Part shown: piece by piece, positions 56,073 through 64,000 of the stretch
How the letters are laid out: each line of letters opens with the position of its first letter
Position numbering within the stretch: the first letter of the stretch is position 1
From: Noviherbaspirillum suwonense
Lineage (GTDB): Bacteria > Pseudomonadota > Gammaproteobacteria > Burkholderiales > Burkholderiaceae_D
Direction of reading: 5' to 3'
NCBI RefSeq assembly: GCF_900182955.1
Contig: NZ_FXUL01000001.1
Coordinates: 1 to 64,000 of the forward strand
Length of the DNA stretch: 64,000 nt
Notes under the pieces: model-generated
The model's database searches: none
What the model was told of the DNA's origin: nothing
What the model saw: only the letters and a program-made list of their open reading frames with translations
Translations under genes and position numbers: made by a program

Positions 56073-57272
56073 TCAGGGGTAGAACACGTAGACGCGGAAG
56101 CCGGCCGCCTTCGCCTGGGCCAGGTTGAACACCAGCCTGGCCGACTGCTCGGAATTCGGCGCAAAGCCTTCGTCCGGGTTCTGGCTGGGAGGCAGGTAGT
56201 CAGCCGGCGCGATGACGCGGCGCGCGACCGGCGCGTCATTGGCGTCGTTCAGCGTCAGTTCGAGATGCGGCCACTGCTGGCGGGTGGCGCTGCGGTTGCG
56301 CAGCAGGGCCAGCAGCGTGAAGCTGTCGGTGCTGCCCGGCAGCGCCTGCAGTTCGCTCGACTCGATGGTGACCATGTCGATATGGGAGGGCAGCCCGACC
56401 GTGCAGCCGAACACGCGGCACGCGGCCGTCAGCAAGGTCGCCGCCGCCGGCGACTGCGCCGCCAGCGGCACCCTGAACTGGATCAGCAGCTGGACCACGA
56501 GCAGCAGCGCCAGCACGGCGGACCCGGCCAGCAGGGCGATGCGGCGCGACTGCGCGACGCGCTGGCGCTGGCGCGCGCGGACGACGAAGTCGGGTTCGGC
56601 GGAGTCGAGCGCATCGATTGCGTCCTCCTCGACCTTCGCGCGCTTGGCCGTCATGCCGCGCCAGGGCTTGCTCTTCATGTCGTCGATGGCGCGCGCCAGC
56701 TCGTCGCCGTTGTCGGGCGCCGGCGCGGGCGCCGCAGCCATGCGCGGCAGCGAGTAATCGGTGCTGGCCGGCGCGGCCGGCCTGGCCTCGTCCGCGCCAT
56801 CGGCTTGTGCTTTTTCCGCTTCCTCCTGGTAAGGAGAAAAATCCATCAGCGTCATGCGCAGCAGCGGGTCGGGCTGGGGCGCGGCGTCCGGCTCGCCCGG
56901 CGCTGCCGAAGCAGTGGCTGCAGCTGTCGCTGAAGATGAAGATGAAGCTATAGCTGCAGCTGCAAGCGCGGGCCCGGATTCCGGCGGAGGCGTTCGCGCG
57001 GCCGCGGTCGATTGCGGGTGGAGGGACGCAGCCGCTGCCCCCTGTGCGTCGGCCGCTGCCGGCGCCGCTGTGGAAGCCGGCGTCGCGGCTGCATCCGGCG
57101 CCGGCGCACGCGTGCCGCTTGCCGGCGCATCGATAGGGCGCAGCAGGTTCTCGGTGCCGTTGAAGATTTCCTTGCAGGCGCCGCAGCGGACCAGGCCGCC
57201 GCGCAGCTTGAGCTGGTCCTGGACGACCCGGAAGGTGGTCCGGCAATGCGGGCAGCGCGTCGCCAGCACCAT
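56073..57272 (-). CDS. Zinc-ribbon and DUF3426 membrane protein
   Basis: The 399-residue protein opens with an MJ0042-type zinc ribbon (RCPHCRTTFRV and RCGACKEIFNG, residues 6-38). An Ala/Pro/Ser-rich linker of about 200 residues follows, then one membrane helix (about 240-265) and a C-terminal DUF3426 domain (about 270-399). DUF3426 proteins next to prmA are common in betaproteobacteria and of unknown function; a regulatory or protein-contact role is guessed from the zinc ribbon. The 5-base gap to prmA points to one operon. Confidence 0.88.
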   Translation of the reverse strand: MVLATRCPHCRTTFRVVQDQLKLRGGLVRCGACKEIFNGTENLLRPIDAPASGTRAPAPDAAATPASTAAPAAADAQGAAAASLHPQSTAAARTPPPESGPALAAAAIASSSSSATAAATASAAPGEPDAAPQPDPLLRMTLMDFSPYQEEAEKAQADGADEARPAAPASTDYSLPRMAAAPAPAPDNGDELARAIDDMKSKPWRGMTAKRAKVEEDAIDALDSAEPDFVVRARQRQRVAQSRRIALLAGSAVLALLLVVQLLIQFRVPLAAQSPAAATLLTAACRVFGCTVGLPSHIDMVTIESSELQALPGSTDSFTLLALLRNRSATRQQWPHLELTLNDANDAPVARRVIAPADYLPPSQNPDEGFAPNSEQSARLVFNLAQAKAAGFRVYVFYP

Positions 57273-57277
57273 GGTGA

Positions 57278-58204
57278 TTACAGGGCGCCGTCAGCCTGGG
57301 GCGCCTGGCCTGCCAGCGCCACCCAGCCTTCGCGTTCGGCCCAGACCGACAGCGGCAGGTGCGGCGCGTAGGCGGCGATCACTTCGTCCGCCTGGCGCGC
57401 CAGCACGCCCGACAGCACCAGCCTGCCGCCCGGGGCAACCCGGCCCGACAGCATCGGCGCCATCAGCTTCAGCGGGCTCGACAGGATGTTCGCCACTACC
57501 ACGTCATAGCGGCTGCGGTGCTCGGCCTCGCCGAACTCGCCGGGCAGGTAGAACGCGATGTCGCACTGGTTGCGCTCCGCATTGAAGCGGGCCGACTCGA
57601 TCGCCTGCGGATCGATGTCGACGCCGGCGACGGCGGCCGCATGCAGCTTGGACGCCACCATCGCCAGGATGCCGGAGCCGCAGCCGTAGTCCAGCACGGA
57701 CAGGCCGCGCGGCGCATGCGCTTCCAGCCATTCCATGCACAGGCGGGTCGTCGGATGGCTGCCGGTGCCGAAGGCGAGGCCGGGGTCCAGCTCCAGCACC
57801 AGCGCATTCGGGTCAGGCGCGTCATGCCAGCTCGGCACGACCCAGATGTTGACGCCGATATGGATGGGCTCGAACTGGGACTGCGTCAGCCGCACCCAGT
57901 CCTGGTCCTGCACCGTGCGCAGCGTGTGGCGCACGCCGGCCGGCGCAATGCCGGCCGTGGCCAGCGCTTCGGCGATCAGGGCTTCATGGTCGGCATTGGC
58001 GTCGGTCAGCGCCACCACGCGGCTGCGTTCCCAGCCGGCCTGCTTCGGCTCCATGCCGGGCTCGCCGAACAGCGGCTGCTCGGCCTCGGTGCCCTGGTCG
58101 GCGTCTTCGACTGACACCGACAGCGCGCCGGCGTCGATCAGCGTGTCCGACAGCAGCTCGGCCTGGTGCAGCGGTACTTCAATGACGATTTCGGTCCAGC
58201 TCAT
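57278..58204 (-). CDS. prmA: Ribosomal protein L11 methyltransferase PrmA
   Basis: The 308-residue SAM-dependent enzyme trimethylates L11. The SAM motif [18 protein letters not shown] lies near residue 170, and [14 protein letters not shown] is the catalytic-loop motif. The N-terminal domain ([11 protein letters not shown]) recognises L11. It sits between accC and the DUF3426 gene on the minus strand. Confidence 0.95.
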   Translation of the reverse strand: MSWTEIVIEVPLHQAELLSDTLIDAGALSVSVEDADQGTEAEQPLFGEPGMEPKQAGWERSRVVALTDANADHEALIAEALATAGIAPAGVRHTLRTVQDQDWVRLTQSQFEPIHIGVNIWVVPSWHDAPDPNALVLELDPGLAFGTGSHPTTRLCMEWLEAHAPRGLSVLDYGCGSGILAMVASKLHAAAVAGVDIDPQAIESARFNAERNQCDIAFYLPGEFGEAEHRSRYDVVVANILSSPLKLMAPMLSGRVAPGGRLVLSGVLARQADEVIAAYAPHLPLSVWAEREGWVALAGQAPQADGAL

Positions 58205-58241
58205 GGTCTTGCCTTGTCGGTCTGGGTGGCAGGCATCCGGC

Positions 58242-59609
58242 TCAGCCCGCGTCCTTGGGCAGGTCGGGCTTGCTGGCCAGCTTGTGCTCGAGGTAATGGA
58301 TGTTGGTGCCGCCCTCGATGAAGCGCGCGTCCACCATCAGCTCGCGGTGCAGCGGAATGTTGGTCAGTATGCCTTCGACCACCATCTCGGACAATGCAAT
58401 CTGCATCCGGCGTATCGCCTGGTCGCGGGTGGCGCCATAGGCGATCACCTTGCCGACCATCGAATCGTAATGCGGCGGCACGTAATATCCTGTGTACGCA
58501 TGCGAGTCGACGCGGATGCCGGGGCCGCCGGGCGGATGCCAGGCGACGATGCGGCCCGGCGACGGCGTGAACTTGAACGGGTCTTCCGCATTGATGCGGC
58601 ACTCGATCGCATGGCCCTTGAGCTCGACGTCGCGCTGGCGGAAGCGCAGCTTCTCGCCGGCGGCGACGCGGATCTGTTCCTGCACCAGGTCGATGCCGGT
58701 GATCATCTCGGTCACCGGGTGCTCGACCTGGATGCGGGTGTTCATCTCGATGAAATAGAACTCGCCGTTTTCATACAGGAACTCGAAGGTGCCGGCGCCG
58801 CGGTAGCCGATGCGGCGGCAGGCTTCAGCGCAGCGGTCGCCGATCTTCTCGATCAGCTTGCGCGGAATGCCGATGGCCGGCGCTTCCTCGATCACCTTCT
58901 GGTGCCGCCGCTGCATCGAGCAGTCGCGCTCGCCCAGCCAGACCGCGTTCTTGAATTCGTCCGCCAGGATCTGGATCTCCACGTGGCGCGGATTTTCCAG
59001 GTACTTCTCCATATAGACTTCCGGATTGCCGAAGGCGCTGCCGGCTTCCGTCTTGGTCATGGTCACCGCCGACAGCAGCGCCGCCTCGGTGTGGACCACG
59101 CGCATGCCGCGGCCGCCGCCGCCGCCGGCGGCCTTGATGATGACCGGATAGCCGACCTTGCGCGCAATACGGACGATTTCCTTCGGGTCGTCCGGCAGCG
59201 CACCGTCCGAGCCCGGCACGCAGGGCACGCCGGCCTTGATCATCGCCTGCTTGGCCGAGACCTTGTCGCCCATCAGGCGGATCGAGTCCGAGCGCGGGCC
59301 GATGAAGACGAAGCCGGACTGCTCGACCCGCTCGGCGAAATCGGCGTTCTCGGACAGGAAGCCGTAGCCCGGATGGATCGCCTCGGCGTCGGTCACCTCG
59401 GCCGCGCTGATGATGGCCGGCATGCTCAGATAGCTGAGCGAGGACGCCGCCGGGCCGATGCAGACCGATTCATCGGCCAGCTTCACATACTTTGCTTCGC
59501 GGTCGGCCTCGGAATGGACGACCACGGTCTTGATGCCCATCTCGCGGCAAGCACGCTGGATACGCAGCGCAATTTCGCCACGATTGGCAATGAGGATTTT
59601 TTCGAACAT
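58242..59609 (-). CDS. accC: Acetyl-CoA carboxylase, biotin carboxylase subunit
   Basis: A 455-residue ATP-grasp enzyme that carboxylates biotin on Acc[17 protein letters not shown] starts the protein, [10 protein letters not shown] forms the nucleotide loop, and catalytic residues lie in ECRINAEDP and [14 protein letters not shown]. It is 81 bases after accB in the usual accB-accC operon and works with AccA/AccD encoded elsewhere. Confidence 0.97.
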   Translation of the reverse strand: MFEKILIANRGEIALRIQRACREMGIKTVVVHSEADREAKYVKLADESVCIGPAASSLSYLSMPAIISAAEVTDAEAIHPGYGFLSENADFAERVEQSGFVFIGPRSDSIRLMGDKVSAKQAMIKAGVPCVPGSDGALPDDPKEIVRIARKVGYPVIIKAAGGGGGRGMRVVHTEAALLSAVTMTKTEAGSAFGNPEVYMEKYLENPRHVEIQILADEFKNAVWLGERDCSMQRRHQKVIEEAPAIGIPRKLIEKIGDRCAEACRRIGYRGAGTFEFLYENGEFYFIEMNTRIQVEHPVTEMITGIDLVQEQIRVAAGEKLRFRQRDVELKGHAIECRINAEDPFKFTPSPGRIVAWHPPGGPGIRVDSHAYTGYYVPPHYDSMVGKVIAYGATRDQAIRRMQIALSEMVVEGILTNIPLHRELMVDARFIEGGTNIHYLEHKLASKPDLPKDAG

Positions 59610-59690
59610 GTTGGGAGTGTCAGCGTTAGTGGAGACGAAAAGCGGCAGCGGACGGGCGCGCCGGCATGGCCAGGCGCGCCGGGCCCGTCG

Positions 59691-60146
59691 TCATCCGATG
59701 ATGAACAGCGGCTGACCGAACTCGACTGGCTGGCCGTTCTCGACCAGGATTTGCTGGACCACACCGGAGGCATCGGCGTCGATTTCATTGAGCAGCTTCA
59801 TCGCCTCGATGATGCACAGGGTGTCGCCTTCCTTGACGGTGGCGCCGACTTCGACGAACGGCGGCGTGCCCGGGGACGCGGCGCGGTAGAAGGTGCCGAC
59901 CATCGGCGATTTGACGACATGGCCGGTGGGTGCGGCGTCGACCACGGCGGCGGGCGCTGCCGGCAGCGGTGCGGCGGCAGGTTGCTGCGGCTGCATTGCC
60001 TGGGGTTGCATCATGACCAGCTGGTTGGCCGGCGATGCCGAGGATTTAACGATGCGGACCTTGCTTTCGCCTTCGGTGACTTCGAGTTCGGCGATGTCTG
60101 ATTCTGCGACCAGGTCGATCAAGGTCTTCAGTTTACGTAAATCCAT
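59691..60146 (-). CDS. accB: Acetyl-CoA carboxylase, biotin carboxyl carrier protein
   Basis: A 151-residue carrier protein. Biotinylation motif EAMKLLNEI lies near residue 118 and the protruding thumb is in [19 protein letters not shown]. The N-terminus [23 protein letters not shown] is typical, with a Gln/Ala/Pro-rich linker between. It is the first gene of the acc pair; the 5-prime side may carry AccB autoregulation, not visible here. Confidence 0.96.
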   Translation of the reverse strand: MDLRKLKTLIDLVAESDIAELEVTEGESKVRIVKSSASPANQLVMMQPQAMQPQQPAAAPLPAAPAAVVDAAPTGHVVKSPMVGTFYRAASPGTPPFVEVGATVKEGDTLCIIEAMKLLNEIDADASGVVQQILVENGQPVEFGQPLFIIG

Positions 60147-60218
60147 GGGAGCCCCTCAAAATATTCGTGTGTGCAAAAATCGACAGAGTATAGGTCGATT
60201 AAGTGTAATTATTGGAAA

Positions 60219-60656
60219 TTAAAGCTTTTTAAGCGCGAAATCGATCGCGGCGCCATAGCCCTCGGTCCCGAGTCCACAAATGACCCCGACTGCGATCTCG
60301 GACAGGAAGGACTTGTGCCGGAACGGCTCGCGCTTGTGGATGTTGGAAATGTGGACTTCGATGAACGGTATCGCGACGCCGGCCAGCGCATCGCGCAGCG
60401 CAACGCTGGTATGCGTGAGGCCGCCGGGATTGATGATGATCGCATCGACCTGCTCGCCGCGCGCGGCCTGGATGCGGTCGATCAGTGCGCCTTCATGATT
60501 GCTCTGAAAGCTGGCGAGAACCGCTTGTGCGGAAGCCGCCTGCTTCTTCGCTGCTGCCTCGATGTCTGCAAGTGTTGTCGATCCGTACACTTCCGGCTCG
60601 CGGATTCCCAGCAGGTTCAGGTTGGGACCGTTGAGCAGGAGTAGATTTTTTGCCAT
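60219..60656 (-). CDS. aroQ: 3-dehydroquinate dehydratase, type II
   Basis: The 145-residue enzyme of the shikimate pathway begins [22 protein letters not shown], with catalytic Tyr in the flexible loop. It contains [28 protein letters not shown] and the histidine motif VEVHISN-like [16 protein letters not shown]. It forms a dodecamer in known members. It lies 72 bases before accB on the minus strand, a common betaproteobacterial neighbour. Confidence 0.96.
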   Translation of the reverse strand: MAKNLLLLNGPNLNLLGIREPEVYGSTTLADIEAAAKKQAASAQAVLASFQSNHEGALIDRIQAARGEQVDAIIINPGGLTHTSVALRDALAGVAIPFIEVHISNIHKREPFRHKSFLSEIAVGVICGLGTEGYGAAIDFALKKL

Positions 60657-60750
60657 CGAGGTCGGTTTTCAAATCACGAAGTTGGCGGCATTTTGCCGTT
60701 AAATGCAGAAGATTGGCAAGGAAAATGCTGGCGGAGCACGGGAAGCGGCG

Positions 60751-61272
60751 CTACATCGCGGCGATATCCCGGCGCAGCTCCTCCATTTTCAGCCGGCCCA
60801 GGTAGGTCTTTTTCACGTTCCCGGATGCATCGACCAGTACCGTGAACGGCAGGCCGCCGGCCTGGTTGCCCAGCTGGCGCGACAGTTCCGAACCTTCCAT
60901 GCCGGCCACATACAGCGGGTAGCCGATCTTGTACTTGTCGGCGAAGGCGCTGATGTTGGCCGGATTATCTATGCCGATGCCAAGGATCTGCACATTCTTC
61001 GGCTGCAGTTCCTTCTGCAGCGCGGTCAGCTCGGGCATTTCCTCGACGCAGGGCGCGCACCATGTCGCCCAGAAGTTGAGCACCAGCGGCCGGCCTTTCC
61101 ATTGCTTCATCTCGGCCGGCGCGCCGGCGGCATCCGGCAGGGTGCGGCTGTAGAACTGGTCGACGGCGCTCGGCGTGGCCGGACCGGACTGGAACTGGCG
61201 CGCGCCGAACCAGGCGCCAGCCGCGCAGAAGACGAGCGCCACCGCCAGCATCGGCAAATAGGACCGCTTCAT
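60751..61272 (-). CDS. TlpA-type periplasmic thiol-disulfide protein
   Basis: A 173-residue thioredoxin-fold protein anchored by an N-terminal membrane helix (residues 5-25). The redox motif WCAPC sits in VLNFWATWCAPCVEEMPEL, and the cis-Pro region is in GLPFTVLVD. TlpA-type proteins reduce periplasmic disulfides, for example in cytochrome c maturation; the exact partner is unknown. Its ATG overlaps the stop of the gene upstream (61269-61880). Confidence 0.9.
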   Translation of the reverse strand: MKRSYLPMLAVALVFCAAGAWFGARQFQSGPATPSAVDQFYSRTLPDAAGAPAEMKQWKGRPLVLNFWATWCAPCVEEMPELTALQKELQPKNVQILGIGIDNPANISAFADKYKIGYPLYVAGMEGSELSRQLGNQAGGLPFTVLVDASGNVKKTYLGRLKMEELRRDIAAM

Positions 61273-61880
61273 TGGCCGGCTTTCGCCAGCAGCGCGCGCA
61301 CTGCCTCCAGGTTGGCCCGTTCGGGCCGTTCAGGGTCGGCCGGCTTGCGGGCGGCGCGCCTGTCGTTGTAGTCGTAGAGCGCCAGGTGCACGCCGTCGCT
61401 GCCGCGCAGGAAGCTCAGGGTCTCGACCGGCTCGCCGCGCTTGTGGAAATGCGGCGACTCCGACACTTCGAACTGGACGTTCCTGTTCATCAGGAAGACC
61501 GCGACATCCTTCGCGTTTTCGACGAACAGCTGCAGATGGATGTCGGACTGGTCGCCGGCGGTGCCGTTGAGCACCGCCCCGGTCAGGTAAGGCGTGAATT
61601 CGGCAAGCTCTTCCATCAGCTGCACGGCCAGCTTGCGCAGGTGCAGCAGCCGGGCCGGCTGGGTCTCGGAAAAAAACAAATCGTTATATACCCGCACTTC
61701 ATCCTCTATTTGTGCATTGTCGGGCAGAATGTCGCCCCTGGCCCGGACGTCGCCCAGTATCTGGCGGGCGGCGCGGCGCTTTGCGGTGCCATAGTCGGCG
61801 CCGTCCTCCGCGATCATGCGGGCGGCGGCGGCGGCGATCTCGGCACGCAGCAGTTCGATCTCTGTGGGTTGGCTGGTCAT
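61269..61880 (-). CDS. Conserved protein of unknown function (possible nucleotidyltransferase-like fold)
   Basis: The 203-residue cytoplasmic protein has a helical N-terminal half (IELLRAEIAAAAARMIAEDG, YGTAKRRAARQIL) and a beta-rich half with YLTGAVLNGTAGDQSDIHLQLF, VQFEVSESPHFHKRGEP and VHLALYDYNDRRA. The GAVLNGTAGDQSDI segment recalls nucleotidyltransferase cores, but I cannot confirm it. I chose ATG 61880; an ATG at 61967 adds a low-quality extension. It overlaps the tlpA-like gene and is divergent from mpl, which often lies next to this family. Confidence 0.75.
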   Translation of the reverse strand: MTSQPTEIELLRAEIAAAAARMIAEDGADYGTAKRRAARQILGDVRARGDILPDNAQIEDEVRVYNDLFFSETQPARLLHLRKLAVQLMEELAEFTPYLTGAVLNGTAGDQSDIHLQLFVENAKDVAVFLMNRNVQFEVSESPHFHKRGEPVETLSFLRGSDGVHLALYDYNDRRAARKPADPERPERANLEAVRALLAKAGQ

Positions 61881-62066
61881 GGCGTCATGCGGTAGGCAGG
61901 GCGGGTAGGGCCTGCGTGGCGGAAGCGCTGCGGCTGCAACGCGCGGGCAAGCGGTCCATGCTGGCATCGCCGGTCGCGCGTTTCGCTATCGCAGGCTTCT
62001 ACCGTGCAGGCTCCTGGCTGCTGCGGGTCGGGTAAAATCGCGGTGTCTTCAATCCGAAATTGTACA

Positions 62067-63446
62067 ATGCATATACATATCCTTGGCATTTGCGGCACAT
62101 TCATGGGTGGCCTTGCCGTGCTGGCCCGCCAGGCTGGCCACAAGGTGACCGGCTGCGACGCCAACGTCTACCCGCCGATGAGCACCCAGCTCGAGGAACA
62201 GGGCATCACGCTGATCGAGGGCTACGGCGCCGACCAGACCGCGCTGCAGCCCGACCTGTATGTAATAGGCAATGTCGTTTCGCGCGGCAATCCGCTGATG
62301 GAGGAAATCCTCAACCGCGGCCTGCCCTATACGTCCGGCCCGCAATGGATAGGCGAGCACATCCTGCGCGAACGCTGGGTGCTGGCAGTCGCGGGCACCC
62401 ACGGCAAGACCACCACCTCGTCCATGCTGGCCTGGATACTGGAAGACGCCGGCTACGACCCCGGCTTCCTGATCGGCGGCGTGCCGATGAACTTCGGGAT
62501 CTCGGCGCGGCTGGCGGGCAAGGGCGGCGCATCGTCCTTCTTCGTGATCGAGGCCGACGAATACGACACCGCCTTCTTCGACAAGCGCAGCAAGTTCGTG
62601 CATTACCATGCCCGCACCGCGGTGCTCAACAACCTCGAATACGACCACGCGGACATCTTCCCCGACCTCGCCGCCATCGAGACCCAGTTCCATCACCTGG
62701 TGCGCACCGTGCCCGGCGTCGGCCGGCTGGTGGTCAATGCGCGCGAACCGGCCTTGCAGCGCGTGCTGGCGCGCGGCTGCTGGAGCGAGCGCGAGCTGTT
62801 CGGCGCCGGCGACGGCACCGGCTGGACGCTCGTTACGCATGACGACGGCAGCTTCGACGTGGCGCTCGACGGCGCCGCGCTCGGCACCGTGCGCTGGAGC
62901 CTGGGCGGCGAACATAACCGGCTCAACGCGCTGGCCGCGATCGCCGCGGCCCGCCATGTCGGCGTGCAGCCGGCGCAGGCGATCGCCTCGCTGTCCCGCT
63001 TCGAGAGCGTGAAGCGGCGCATGGAAGTGCGCGGCACGGTGAACGGCGTGACCGTCTACGATGATTTCGCGCATCATCCGACCGCGATCGCGACCACGGT
63101 GGCCGGGCTGCGCAGGCAGGCGGGCGGCGCCCGCATCCTGGCGGTGCTGGAGCCGCGTTCCAACACCATGAAGCTGGGCGCGATGAAGGATGCGCTACCC
63201 GGCAGCCTGGCCGACGCCGACCTGGTCTACGGCTACGGCGCGGCGAGCGGCAAGGACGCGCTGGGCTGGAGCCTGGCCGAAGCGCTGGCGCCGCTGGGCG
63301 AGCGGGCCTCGGCCTTCGACGATATCGATGCGCTGGTGTCGGCCATCGCGCGCGACGCCCGGCCCGGCGACCTGGTGCTGGCGATGAGCAACGGCGGTTT
63401 TGGCGGCGTCCACCAGAAGCTGCTGGACGCGCTGGCGCGCCGCTGA
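62067..63446 (+). CDS. mpl: UDP-N-acetylmuramate:L-alanyl-gamma-D-glutamyl-meso-DAP ligase Mpl
   Basis: A 459-residue Mur-ligase family enzyme that joins recycled tripeptide to UDP-MurNAc. MHIHILGICGTFMGGLA starts the Rossmann domain, GTHGKTTTSSMLAWIL is the ATP loop, and EADEYDTAFFDKRSK and DDFAHHPTAIATT are Mur/Mpl motifs. It complements AmpD (41398-42018), the recycling amidase. The ATG at 62067 is preceded by a TATAAT-poor but AT-rich leader; no strong Shine-Dalgarno is seen. Confidence 0.95.
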   Translation: MHIHILGICGTFMGGLAVLARQAGHKVTGCDANVYPPMSTQLEEQGITLIEGYGADQTALQPDLYVIGNVVSRGNPLMEEILNRGLPYTSGPQWIGEHILRERWVLAVAGTHGKTTTSSMLAWILEDAGYDPGFLIGGVPMNFGISARLAGKGGASSFFVIEADEYDTAFFDKRSKFVHYHARTAVLNNLEYDHADIFPDLAAIETQFHHLVRTVPGVGRLVVNAREPALQRVLARGCWSERELFGAGDGTGWTLVTHDDGSFDVALDGAALGTVRWSLGGEHNRLNALAAIAAARHVGVQPAQAIASLSRFESVKRRMEVRGTVNGVTVYDDFAHHPTAIATTVAGLRRQAGGARILAVLEPRSNTMKLGAMKDALPGSLADADLVYGYGAASGKDALGWSLAEALAPLGERASAFDDIDALVSAIARDARPGDLVLAMSNGGFGGVHQKLLDALARR

Positions 63447-63466
63447 ATGCCGATGCCCGCGCCGAC

Positions 63467-64000
63467 ATGATCCTTTACCTGCATGGATTCCGCTCCTCGC
63501 CGCAGTCGTTCAAGGCGCAGATGCTGGCCGACCGGCTGCAGGCCCTCGGCCGCGGCGGCGAATACCAGTGCCCGCAGCTGCCGCCGTCGCCCGCCGCCGC
63601 CATCGCGCTGGCGCAATCGCTGATCGCCGCGCAGCCGCCGGAACGGCTGACGCTGATAGGCTCGTCGCTGGGCGGCTACTATGCGACCTGGCTGGCCGAG
63701 CAGACCGGCTGCCGCGCAGTGCTGCTGAACCCGGCGGTCGCGCCGCCGCAGGATCTTGCGAAGTATGTCGGCACCACCACCGCCTGGCACAGCGGCGAGC
63801 CGTTCGAGTTCAAGGCTGAATACATCGACGAACTGCATGCGCTGGCGGTGCCGCGCATCAGCCGTCCCGAGCGCTATTTCCTGGTCGCCGCCACCGGCGA
63901 CGAAGTGCTCGACTGGCGCGACATGGCCGCGCACTATGCGGCCGCCAGGCAGCTGATCGTCCAGGGCAGCGACCATGGCCTGTCGGATTTCGCCAGCCAG
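63467..64000 (+). CDS. YqiA/YcfP-type alpha/beta-hydrolase esterase, truncated by window end
   Basis: The first 178 residues of a small esterase (family about 190-200 residues). MILYLHGFRSSPQSFKAQML is the start, the nucleophile elbow is LIGSSLGGYYATWLAE, the acid region is ATGDEVLDWRDM and the histidine lies in QGSDHGLSDF. Little of the C-terminus is missing. It follows mpl by 20 bases and is probably in the same operon. Substrate unknown. Confidence 0.9.
   Translation, partial: MILYLHGFRSSPQSFKAQMLADRLQALGRGGEYQCPQLPPSPAAAIALAQSLIAAQPPERLTLIGSSLGGYYATWLAEQTGCRAVLLNPAVAPPQDLAKYVGTTTAWHSGEPFEFKAEYIDELHALAVPRISRPERYFLVAATGDEVLDWRDMAAHYAAARQLIVQGSDHGLSDFASQ

Noticed and set aside
57735-60101. 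788-codon plus-strand frame
   Set aside because: Antisense to prmA, accC and accB; low-complexity residues typical of a shadow frame.

Overview
The window is high-GC DNA from a betaproteobacterium, most likely family Oxalobacteraceae (Noviherbaspirillum/Herbaspirillum-like). This is inferred from the gene content and order: yacG-zapD-coaE-pilD, ispB/rplU-rpmA-obgE-proB, rppH/proS, ffh-ccsA-pilS-pilR-ampD, nrdA/nrdB, and DUF3426-prmA-accC-accB-aroQ-tlpA-mpl. Most of it is ordinary chromosomal backbone, interrupted by accessory blocks. I see no insertion sequence, prophage, CRISPR array or rRNA.

Layout. 1-420: end of an unidentified gene, a nested inverted repeat and an 18-bp tandem repeat. 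421-3007 (minus): yacG, zapD, coaE, pilD; coaE has no ATG/GTG/TTG start and appears to start at ATC. 3257-20902: an accessory block of about 18 kb separating pilD from pilC/pilB. It holds an aldo/keto reductase; an XRE regulator divergent from YiaAB, an exported hydrophobic protein and DUF2145; an RHH regulator with direct-repeat operators and a PHB-depolymerase-family esterase; a GlpR regulator divergent from a glycerol-type ABC importer (glpSTPQUV); a royal-jelly-type beta-propeller; DUF1232; EamA; an HD-GYP protein; and an MCP. 21260-24334 (minus): pilB-pilC with a terminator. 24782-26732: a MarR-like regulator divergent from a membrane protein, then a PEP-CTERM protein resembling the floc-associated PepA with a good sigma-54 promoter.

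27042-42018 is backbone: tRNA-Pro(CGG), ispB, rplU-rpmA-obgE-proB, CNP1-like, rppH, proS, a lytic transglycosylase, a SWIB protein with a histone-H1-like tail, ffh, ccsA-like, a PP0621-like protein, pilS-pilR and ampD. 42079-52990: nrdA and nrdB are separated by about 6 kb carrying a PfpI-family protein and the NAGGN osmolyte operon (asnO-ngg-M42 peptidase), yet each nrd gene keeps its own pair of NrdR-box-like sites. 53204-54534: a Lys/Ala-repeat H1-like protein and YggT. 54738-64000: a lipoprotein, a PfkB kinase, then DUF3426-prmA-accC-accB-aroQ-tlpA-unknown (minus), divergent from mpl and a truncated YqiA-type esterase.

How it fits together. The window carries type IV pilus assembly and control (pilB, pilC, pilD, pilS, pilR) without pilA; surface and matrix functions (PepA, a chemoreceptor, a c-di-GMP-type HD-GYP); carbon storage and uptake (PHB-type esterase, glycerol importer); osmoprotection (NAGGN); and core nucleotide, fatty-acid, translation and wall-recycling genes. 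No single complete undescribed system is proven. The best leads are the two small divergent regulator modules (XRE/YiaAB/DUF2145 and RHH/esterase), the ATC start of coaE, the sigma-54 pepA promoter, and the split but apparently co-regulated nrdA/nrdB.
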